Shown one piece after another: positions 14,955 to 20,311 of a DNA stretch of 20,311 nt; within the stretch, counting starts at the first letter, position 1, and each line of letters begins with the position of its first letter. The stretch is from JBCCJA01 sp039045975 (GTDB lineage: Bacteria; Planctomycetota; Planctomycetia; Planctomycetales; Planctomycetaceae). The position numbers and the translations under genes are program-made. The stretch is taken from assembly GCA_039045975.1 (NCBI GenBank), contig JBCCJA010000065.1, forward strand, positions 1 through 20,311, read 5' to 3'. The notes beneath the pieces were generated by a model. It saw only the letters and a list, made by a program, of their open reading frames with translations, searched no databases and had not been told where the DNA came from.

Positions 14955-16088
14955 TCAGACCGTCTTCGTTTTGATCCCCTTCAGCCACATCCGCAGCTGT
15001 TCCGGGTTCGGCGAGATCTCGAGGGCCTGGGCCCGGCTGACGACCTCGCGGTCGATGAAGCTCTCCAGGCTGTGGTTGAAGGCCTGCATGCCGTCTTCCT
15101 GGCCGTAGATGACGGAGTAGAGCTTCTCGTCCTCGCCCTCAGAGACGAATTTCCGGACCGACGGGTTGAACCGCATGATCTCGACGATCGGGACGCGGGG
15201 GATGTCGTCGACGATCGTCTTCATCAGCTTCTGGCCGACGATCGCTTTCATGTTCATCGACATCGTCGCGCGGATCGCACCGTGCATCATTGGCGGGAAC
15301 AGGTCGAGGATACGGGCGATCGTGCCCGGCGCGCTCGACGCGTGGATCGTCCCGAACACGAGGTGCCCGGTCTCGGCGGCGTGGATCGCGGTCTCGAACG
15401 TCTCGCGGTCCCGTAACTCGCCGACGAGCATGATGTCGGGGTCCTCGCGGACGGCGTGCTTCATCGCCACGTGGAAGTCGATCACGTCCTGGCCGAGCTC
15501 ACGCTGGTTGATCAGGCATTTGTCGGACGTGTAGACGAACTCGATCGGGTCCTCGATCGTCAGGATGTGCTTGCGGTAGTTCTCGTTGATCCACTGCAGC
15601 ATCGAGCCGATCGTCGTCGTCTTGCCCGACCCGGTCACGCCGGCCAGCAGCACCATCCCCTGGTCGTATTTGCAGAGCGCCTCCATCACGGGCGGGAGGT
15701 TGAGCTTCTCGAACGGGGGGATGAACCGCTCGATCTTCCGGGCGACCATCCCGACCTTGCTCATCTGCGTGAACAGGTTGATGCGGAACCGCCAGACGTC
15801 GCCGTCCTGGTCGACCATCTTCGCGAAGTCGGCCCCGCCGTCGCGGTGGAAGATGTCGACGTTCCGCTGGTCCATCATCGGGAAGTTGAGCTTGATCATC
15901 TCCTCTTCGTCGATCGGCGGCATGTCGAGCGGCCGCAGCGTGCCCTTGATGCGGAAGATCGGCGGGCGGCCGACCTGCAGGTGGATGTCGGACGCGTTGT
16001 GCTTGATCGCCAGCTTGAAGATTTTGTCGATCTCGATCGCCTTGCCCGGCTCGAAGGTCGACTTCTTCCAATCGTGTATCCGCACCAT
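14955..16088 (-). CDS. pilT: PilT/PilU-type pilus retraction ATPase
   Basis: 377-aa cytoplasmic hexameric ATPase of the twitching-motility family that powers type IV pilus retraction. The N-terminal PAS-like part begins MVRIHDWKK and has the typical NASDIHLQVGRPPIFRIKG (31-49). The ATPase half has Walker A GVTGSGKTT (150-158), Asp box TIEDPIE (177-183), Walker B LVGELRD (221-227) and the His box GTIHASSAPGTIARILDLFP. It lacks the tetracysteine zinc site, unlike the GspE-like ATPase downstream, and its length matches PilT/PilU (345-380 aa). The canonical AIRNLIRE-type C-terminal signature is not obvious, so PilU-like or planctomycete-specific function is possible. CAGGAG (16097-16102) 8 nt before ATG 16088 supports the start. 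It heads a five-gene co-directional run. Confidence 0.93.
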   Translation of the reverse strand: MVRIHDWKKSTFEPGKAIEIDKIFKLAIKHNASDIHLQVGRPPIFRIKGTLRPLDMPPIDEEEMIKLNFPMMDQRNVDIFHRDGGADFAKMVDQDGDVWRFRINLFTQMSKVGMVARKIERFIPPFEKLNLPPVMEALCKYDQGMVLLAGVTGSGKTTTIGSMLQWINENYRKHILTIEDPIEFVYTSDKCLINQRELGQDVIDFHVAMKHAVREDPDIMLVGELRDRETFETAIHAAETGHLVFGTIHASSAPGTIARILDLFPPMMHGAIRATMSMNMKAIVGQKLMKTIVDDIPRVPIVEIMRFNPSVRKFVSEGEDEKLYSVIYGQEDGMQAFNHSLESFIDREVVSRAQALEISPNPEQLRMWLKGIKTKTV

Positions 16089-16181
16089 CGCGTCGGCTCC
16101 TGTCGTTCGGCCGGCCTAGCGTAAGCGTCGGCGAGAGCCGGGCCAACGGCTCGGATCTGCAGAAAACCTCAGAAAAAGCGG

Positions 16182-16210
16182 TTGCGAGCAGAGAGAGAGC
16201 GGGCTATCTT
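16182..16210 (+). promoter_or_regulatory. Housekeeping-type promoter TTGCGA-N17-TATCTT
   Basis: A -35-like TTGCGA (16182-16187) and -10-like TATCTT (16205-16210) are separated by exactly 17 bp, each matching 4 of 6 consensus bases. Transcription would start near 16217, just ahead of the palindrome at 16221-16237 and 34 nt before the TPR gene's ATG. Confidence 0.5.
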
Positions 16211-16220
16211 TCGCACGAGA

Positions 16221-16237
16221 TTGAGACTCAGTCTCAA
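16221..16237. promoter_or_regulatory. 17-bp palindrome TTGAGACTCAGTCTCAA, Fur-like operator
   Basis: Perfect inverted repeat with 8-bp arms around a single central base, containing the 7-1-7 layout of Fur-family boxes (TGAGACT-C-AGTCTCA). It would cover about +4 to +20 of the predicted transcript, a repressor position. The half-site differs from the E. coli Fur half-site TGATAAT, so the family is an inference. Confidence 0.5.
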
Positions 16238-16250
16238 AAAGAAAGCGGAT

Positions 16251-16997
16251 ATGGCGACCTCGCTCGAACCCGATCGCACCGACAACCTGTCTGACGACGA
16301 GCTCCGCGACGGACTCCGTCTCATCGAGCGGTCCCTGACGGACAGTCCCGACGACGGGTCGTTGTGGGAGCTGAAGGGCAACATTCTCGGTCGCCTCGGG
16401 CGGCCGACCGCGGCCCGTAAGGCGCTCGAGCGGGCCGCGACTCTCATCCCGCTCGCCGACACGAGTTGGGTCGCGATGGCCGCCGCCCTCGCCGAAGAGG
16501 GCAGGGCGGACCTCGCGTTCTCGACGGTCCGCACCCTGTTCGAAGACGACAGCGTCGAGATCGACGCGATCTGCCACGCGGTCGAGTTGCTCGCCGCCCT
16601 CGGCGAGTTCGAATTCGCGATCGAAGCCGCCCGACGGGCCTGCGACGAACAGCCCGACAACCCGTCCGGCTACCACCGGCTCGCCGTCCTCTGCGACCGC
16701 GGCGGACGCCCCGACAACATCATCGAGTCGCTCCACCGCCGGGCGATGTCGCTCGCCCCGGAACAGATCGACTACCGGATCGCCCTTGCGACCTTCTTCG
16801 TCGGCCGTCGGCGTTTGCCCTGTGCCTACTCGGTGTTGAAGTCGCTGTCGACGGCACAGATCGCCAGCGTTTCTTGCGAATGCTGTCTCAAGCGGCTGCG
16901 GGACGTCTTCACGCTCGTCGGCGACCGCATCCGGGCCGACGCGTGCGTCGTCGCCCTCGACGGCGTCGCCGACCGCAAACAGGGCTCGGCGACATGA
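16251..16997 (+). CDS. TPR-repeat protein, unknown function
   Basis: 248-aa soluble alpha-helical protein made of degenerate tetratricopeptide repeats. Typical helix pairs are LWELKGNILGRLGRPTAARK, WVAMAAALAEEGRADLAFST and YHRLAVLCDRGGRPDNIIES, with Pro/Asp turns between. There is no signal peptide or enzymatic motif. A Cys cluster SCECC (208-212) near the end could bind metal. ATG 16251 is preferred over an upstream in-frame GTG at 16182, because that codon lies in the -35 element. The stop overlaps the next gene by the ATGA arrangement, so the two are translated together. Promoter and palindrome suggest metal- or redox-responsive control. A scaffold for the small membrane protein is plausible but inferred. 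Confidence 0.82.
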   Translation: MATSLEPDRTDNLSDDELRDGLRLIERSLTDSPDDGSLWELKGNILGRLGRPTAARKALERAATLIPLADTSWVAMAAALAEEGRADLAFSTVRTLFEDDSVEIDAICHAVELLAALGEFEFAIEAARRACDEQPDNPSGYHRLAVLCDRGGRPDNIIESLHRRAMSLAPEQIDYRIALATFFVGRRRLPCAYSVLKSLSTAQIASVSCECCLKRLRDVFTLVGDRIRADACVVALDGVADRKQGSAT

Positions 16998-17176
16998 CCG
17001 TCCTCGCGTGGCACCTCGCCGTCATTGCCGCGTTCTGCTTCGTGACGTGGTTCGCGATCGCGGCCTGCCGTTTCTTGCGGTTGATCCGCTCGGCCGTCCG
17101 TGGGATGCGGCGTCGAGCCGCTCCTCCGGTCACTTCACTCGGTTTACAACACTCGGGAATGGGATATCTGCGGTGA
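16994..17176 (+). CDS. 60-aa single-pass membrane protein, translationally coupled
   Basis: 60-aa protein starting in the ATGA overlap with the TPR gene's stop, which is strong evidence that it is a real gene. One hydrophobic helix (LAVIAAFCFVTWFAIAACRF, about residues 9-28) is followed by a very basic segment (LRLIRSAVRGMRRRAAPP), giving a cytoplasmic C-terminus by the positive-inside rule. The tail ends SLGLQHSGMGYLR. It may anchor the TPR protein to the membrane. No family recognised; too short for domain assignment. Confidence 0.65.
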   Translation: MTVLAWHLAVIAAFCFVTWFAIAACRFLRLIRSAVRGMRRRAAPPVTSLGLQHSGMGYLR

Positions 17177-17329
17177 CGGGAGGGCCCGGCAGGTGACTGC
17201 CGTCGCTTCCCCCGGAGACAGAAGTTTCAACTCACAGAGTTAGCGAGCACCGCCCGGCCTGCGAACAGGCATTACCGGTTCCGAGCGCTTCCACGTGTCG
17301 AGCCCACGTGAACGTTTAGAACTCGGTCG

Positions 17330-17395
17330 ACCCCCGGACCCGCGAACGCGTACCTCCCACACAGAGGCACGCCCGCGGGGCCGGGGGTATTTTTT
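17330..17395 (+). terminator. Candidate terminator after the TPR/small-membrane-protein pair
   Basis: ACCCCCGG (17330-17337) pairs with CCGGGGGT (17381-17388), enclosing 43 nt, and is followed by ATTTTTT (17389-17395). The long loop is unusual, but the T-run directly after a GC stem on the plus strand is the only one in this convergent region. The rest of 17177-17431 holds no open frame with coding character. It also contains two CACGTG hexamers 7 bp apart (17292-17297, 17305-17310). Confidence 0.4.
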
Positions 17396-17431
17396 AAGAA
17401 TCCCAAACGGCCATTTGCGGCCTCGGGTGAT

Positions 17432-18118
17432 TCAGTCGCTGCCGAACGGCGACACGAGAAACGTCGCGGCGACATCGATCCGCAGCGTCGTGCTGTGACC
17501 GAGCGACAGCGACCCGGCACCACCGGAGTCGCCCGAGAAAGCCAGGTCCGCAGGCCTCTTCGCCCGCATAGCGGTGGGCACGGCCAACCGGTCGAGATCG
17601 GTCGACCCGCCGCCGGAGGTCGTCACCGTCGCCCGCAGGTCCTTCACGCCGACACAGCGGGTGCCGATCGCGGCGGCGACGCGGTCGCCCGTCGCGCGGG
17701 CCGAGCGGGCCGCCCGCCCCAGCAGGTCGCCACGGACGCCGTCGACCCCCTCGTGCGTCCAAACGACGCGAGATACGTGTGCCTGTTTCAGCGACGCGAC
17801 GGCCGCCAGCGCGGGCCCCAAGCGTGACAGGTCCGCAAGACGCACGGAGAGCCGATACGACGCGGTCGACGCCTTCGCCAACTTGCCGCTGCTGACCGAC
17901 AGGTCGACGTCGGCGATCGAAATCTCGTCCTCGGAGACGCCGCACGCGACGAGCCCGTCGACACAGCGACGGACCTCTTCGGCTTTCTTGAACGGCTCGT
18001 CGCCCGAGAAGAAGGCCTGTCCGCTGATCGTGATTTCGAGCGTCGCGCCGCTCGCGACGAGCCGCGTCTCGGCCGTCTCCTGAACCTCGATCGTGCCCGG
18101 CTCGGTTCGTTCAGGCAT
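17432..18118 (-). CDS. SIMPL-domain (DUF541) protein without signal peptide
   Basis: 228-aa protein of the SIMPL/DUF541 family. The family pattern is visible: an opening strand-rich part (ATLEITISGQAFFSGDEPFK), a helix pair with AEEVRRCVDGLVACGVSEDE, then ISIADVDLSVSS, a strand SYRLSVRLADLSRLGPAL, and GRAARSARATGDRVAAAIG, the typical long helix of the second half. Members are usually periplasmic or outer-membrane, for example the oxidative-stress protein BP26 of Brucella, but this one begins MPERTEPGTIEVQE with no hydrophobic leader, so it is probably cytoplasmic. It starts 35 bp after hisF and is likely co-transcribed. Function is unknown for the family in general. Confidence 0.8.
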   Translation of the reverse strand: MPERTEPGTIEVQETAETRLVASGATLEITISGQAFFSGDEPFKKAEEVRRCVDGLVACGVSEDEISIADVDLSVSSGKLAKASTASYRLSVRLADLSRLGPALAAVASLKQAHVSRVVWTHEGVDGVRGDLLGRAARSARATGDRVAAAIGTRCVGVKDLRATVTTSGGGSTDLDRLAVPTAMRAKRPADLAFSGDSGGAGSLSLGHSTTLRIDVAATFLVSPFGSD

Positions 18119-18153
18119 GGGTCACTCGATTGAAGATCGGGGGGCTGCCGCCG

Positions 18154-19017
18154 TTACGCGTCCGCCGCCGAGACGAGGCGCACCGGCACGCCGCGGCCGG
18201 CGAGATACAGCTTGCACTCTGGGATCGGGTGCTCGCCGTAGTGGAAGATACTCGCGGCGAGCGCCGCGTCGGCACGCCCGTCGGTGAACGCGTCGTAGAG
18301 GTGCTCCGGCGACCCGGCCCCGCCCGAGGCGACGACCGGGATCCCGACGGCGTCGGCGACGGCCCGCGTCATCGCGATGTCGTAGCCCGCCTTCGTGCCG
18401 TCGGCGTCCATGCTGGTCAGGACGATCTCGCCCGCCCCGAGCGATTCGACGAATTTCGCCCACGCGACCGCTTCGAGCCCGACCGGCTCGCGGCCGCCGC
18501 GGACGTGGACCTCCCAAACGTTCGACGCGTCCTCGGCCGGGTAGGGGCCGAAGTCGGGCCCGATCCCGCGGCCCCGCCACTCCGCCGAACGTCCGGCCCA
18601 ACCGTCGTCGCGGGACACCCGCTTCGGGTCGATGTTCACGACGATGCACTGCCGACCGAACCGCTCCGCCGCGGCCCGCACGAAGTCGGGATCGCGCACC
18701 GCAGAGGAGTTGATCGAGACCTTGTCGGCCCCGGCGTTGAGCAGGTCCCGCACGTCGTCGAGCGTCTTGATCCCGCCGCCGACGGTCAGCGGCATAAAGA
18801 CCTGCCCGGCGGTCCGCTCGACGACGTCGAGGATCGTCCCGCGGGCCTCGTGCGTCGCCGTGATGTCGAGGAAGACGAGCTCGTCGGCCCCCTGTTCCTC
18901 GTACCGCGCGGCGACGTCGACCGGATCACCCGCGTCCCGCAGGTTCACAAAGTTCACGCCCTTCACGACCCGCCCGGCGTGCACGTCGAGGCAGGGAATA
19001 ATGCGTTTGGCAAGCAT
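18154..19017 (-). CDS. hisF: HisF, imidazole glycerol phosphate synthase cyclase subunit, with 30-aa insertion
   Basis: 287-aa (beta-alpha)8 barrel. With HisH it converts PRFAR and glutamine-derived ammonia into imidazole glycerol phosphate and AICAR in histidine biosynthesis. MLAKRIIPCLDVHAGRVVKG opens the protein. Catalytic Asp 11 (CLDV) and Asp 130 (VVNIDPKRV) sit at the positions known for Thermotoga HisF. Phosphate-binding TVGGGI (78-83) and ASGGAGSPEHL are intact, as is TSMDADGTKAGYD. The usual length is about 253 aa; the extra length is almost all between residues 135 and 167, where SRDDGWAGRSAEWRGRGIGP and following residues replace a short hairpin before WEVHVRGG. No hisH is in the window. 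It is the first gene of a minus-strand pair and divergent to thiO. Confidence 0.97.
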   Translation of the reverse strand: MLAKRIIPCLDVHAGRVVKGVNFVNLRDAGDPVDVAARYEEQGADELVFLDITATHEARGTILDVVERTAGQVFMPLTVGGGIKTLDDVRDLLNAGADKVSINSSAVRDPDFVRAAAERFGRQCIVVNIDPKRVSRDDGWAGRSAEWRGRGIGPDFGPYPAEDASNVWEVHVRGGREPVGLEAVAWAKFVESLGAGEIVLTSMDADGTKAGYDIAMTRAVADAVGIPVVASGGAGSPEHLYDAFTDGRADAALAASIFHYGEHPIPECKLYLAGRGVPVRLVSAADA

Positions 19018-19111
19018 CCGTTTAGCCGGTCCCGGTAGGGAGCGCGTCTCGCAGAAATCGTCGATCTCCCCGACTTTGAGGCCGGGCCGCCTAGACCGCT
19101 ACAAAGAGATC

Positions 19112-20290
19112 ATGAATTCTGTGACACCGCCGGGCGACACCAGCGACCTCGTCGTCATCGGCGGCGGCGTGATCGGCCTGTCGATCGCTTGGGAATGCGC
19201 CCGGGCCGGGATGTCGGTCCGCCTGCTCGACCGCGACGAGCCGGGCAGGGCGGCGTCATGGGCCGGGGCCGGCATGCTGCCCCCGGGCGCGAGGACGGCC
19301 GACTTTTCGGCCCTGCCGGCGTCGGCCCGGCCCGAGGCGGCCCTGCGGACGCTGTCGGCGTCGTTCTGGCCCGACCACGTCGCGTCGCTGCGGGACGCGG
19401 TCGACCTCGACGTCGGTTACCGCCGGCACGGCGCCGTGCATCTGTTTGAGGACGAAGGGGCCCGTGACGCGGCCGCGTCGCGGCTCACCGCGCAACGGAT
19501 CGGGCACAAAAAGTTCGACGAGTCCGGTCCGACCCGCCCAGGCCACGGCGGCTACTTCCGGAACGGCATCGCCGTGCCGGACCAGGCGCAGGTGCGTAAT
19601 CCGCGGCTCTTGAAGGCGTTGCGAATCGCCTGCGAGCGGGCCGGGGTATCGATCGTCCCGCAAGCCGCCGTCCATGACTTTCGCAGGGCAGGGGACCGAC
19701 TGACCGCCGCTGTCACCGACGCCGGAGACTTCGCCGCCGGCCACTTCTGCCTCGCCGCCGGCGTGTGGAGCGGCCGGCTCGCCGCGACGCTCGGGCCGCC
19801 GCCGCCCGTCGAGCCGGTCCGCGGCCAGATCGCGTTGCTCAAATTCCCGGCCCCGCCGTTCGCCGAGACGGTCGAGGTCGGCAAACGCTACCTCGTCCCG
19901 CGGGACGACGGCCGGTTACTCGTCGGCGCGACCGAGGAGCGGGCCGGCTTCGCGGCCGAGACGACCGCCGGCGCCCTCGCCGACCTGCTCGCCTTCGCGG
20001 CCCGCGTCTTCCCGGCCGCCGCGTCGGCGACGCTGGAGCGGCATTGGGCCGGTCTGCGGCCGGGCTCGCCCGACGGGCTTCCGTTCCTCGGCCCCGTGCC
20101 CGACGCCGCCAACGCGGTCTTCGCCGCCGGTCACTTTCGCAACGGCCTGCAGCAGTCCCCGGCGACCGCGGTGCTCGTCCGCGAACTCCTGACCGGCCGC
20201 CGCCCGTCGATCGACCTCACGCCCTACGCGGCCGACCGCCACGTCGTCCCACGGGTCACGCCTTTCGTTCCTGAAGACCGCTCACACTAG
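19112..20290 (+). CDS. thiO: ThiO, FAD-dependent glycine oxidase
   Basis: 392-aa flavoprotein of the D-amino-acid-oxidase-like family. ThiO oxidises glycine to iminoglycine for the thiazole of thiamine, passing it to ThiG in the cytoplasm. The N-terminal dinucleotide-binding fold is clear: VVIGGGVIGLSIAWECAR (about 14-31), ending in the ribose-binding acid of VRLLDRD (40). SWAGAGMLPP (49-58) matches the ThiO signature ASxAGAGMLPP. PVRGQIALLK, the conserved YLVPRDDGRLLVGATEE, HWAGLRPGSPDGLPFLGP and GHFRNGLQQSPATA follow in family order. The open frame extends upstream to 18632, but that part is the complement of hisF; ATG 19112 is the family start. thiS/thiG are not present in the window. Confidence 0.93.
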   Translation: MNSVTPPGDTSDLVVIGGGVIGLSIAWECARAGMSVRLLDRDEPGRAASWAGAGMLPPGARTADFSALPASARPEAALRTLSASFWPDHVASLRDAVDLDVGYRRHGAVHLFEDEGARDAAASRLTAQRIGHKKFDESGPTRPGHGGYFRNGIAVPDQAQVRNPRLLKALRIACERAGVSIVPQAAVHDFRRAGDRLTAAVTDAGDFAAGHFCLAAGVWSGRLAATLGPPPPVEPVRGQIALLKFPAPPFAETVEVGKRYLVPRDDGRLLVGATEERAGFAAETTAGALADLLAFAARVFPAAASATLERHWAGLRPGSPDGLPFLGPVPDAANAVFAAGHFRNGLQQSPATAVLVRELLTGRRPSIDLTPYAADRHVVPRVTPFVPEDRSH

Positions 20291-20310
20291 CCCGCGGCGC
20301 GAGCCGGGGG
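20291..20310 (+). terminator. GNRA-loop hairpin right after thiO stop
   Basis: CCCGCGGC-GCGA-GCCGGGGG starts at the base after the TAG and forms an 8-bp stem with one G-G mismatch, capped by a GCGA tetraloop. It is cut by the window edge, so a following T-run cannot be judged. Confidence 0.4.
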
Positions 20311-20311
20311 G

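Noticed and set aside
17292..17310. Two CACGTG hexamers 7 bp apart
   Set aside because: Located between two convergent 3' ends, where no promoter is expected; likely chance.
17177..17431. Possible tRNA, SRP RNA or riboswitch in the convergent gap
   Set aside because: No cloverleaf, no GGAAG-type SRP loop and no downstream gene in the right orientation; only the terminator-like stem is supportable.
18130..19038. 302-codon plus-strand open frame
   Set aside because: Complement of hisF.

Overview
The window is a GC-rich (roughly 70%), gene-dense bacterial chromosome segment that looks planctomycetal (phylum Planctomycetota). I base this on the mix of genes: a YhaN-type AAA ATPase beside a degenerate YhaO-type partner, a secretion ATPase with its own membrane-spanning N-terminus, a secreted protein with the IWRVMGI-type block I associate with planctomycete hypotheticals, and a small lipoprotein ending in a CxxCH haem motif. 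This is recognition from memory, not a search. No rRNA, tRNA, CRISPR array, transposase or phage gene was seen.

Layout. 1-780 (+): the end, or all, of an AAA ATPase. 785-5224 (-): a YhaO-like pseudo-phosphoesterase followed by a YhaN-like SMC/Rad50-type ATPase with a membrane hairpin. 5386-5778 (+): a small membrane protein whose 3' end overlaps, convergently, a secreted hypothetical protein (5681-6964, -). 7162-7653 (+): pncC (CinA C-terminal domain amidase). 7654-8015: a 362-bp AT-richer intergenic region full of structure. 8016-11054 (+): a sigma-54 activator that is itself a polytopic membrane protein. 11103-16088 (-): a five-gene co-directional run, in transcription order PilT-like ATPase, DinB-like protein, haem-motif lipoprotein, membrane-anchored GspE/PilB-like ATPase, CvpA-like protein. 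16251-17176 (+): a TPR protein and a 60-aa membrane protein joined by an ATGA overlap, behind a good promoter and a 17-bp Fur-like palindrome. 17432-19017 (-): hisF, then a SIMPL-domain protein. 19112-20290 (+): thiO glycine oxidase, then a GNRA-loop hairpin.

The most interesting part is 7654-11054. On the minus strand a near-consensus sigma-54 promoter (TGGCAC-N5-ATGC, GG and GC exactly 10 nt apart) sits so that transcription would begin at the first base of a 116-nt segment whose two ends are a perfect 12-bp inverted repeat (GCCGAGGGGCAG / CTGCCCCTCGGC). Two further perfect hairpins lie inside it, and a pyrimidine-rich, U-containing tail follows. About 115-190 bp upstream of the predicted start lie three copies of a palindrome (TTCGGCGCCGAA), the right place for enhancer sites. 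Divergent to it is the gene for a membrane-embedded sigma-54 activator (PDZ-like region, about ten membrane helices, GAF, AAA+ with GAFTGA, Fis-type HTH). I propose that this is a self-contained one-component membrane signalling locus that drives a structured small RNA. The sequence features are seen; the regulatory link is inference. An intergenic repeat element is the main alternative.

Second in interest is the YhaN/YhaO-like pair, in which the YhaO-like partner keeps the fold-level pattern of a metallophosphoesterase but has lost the metal-binding Asp/His residues.
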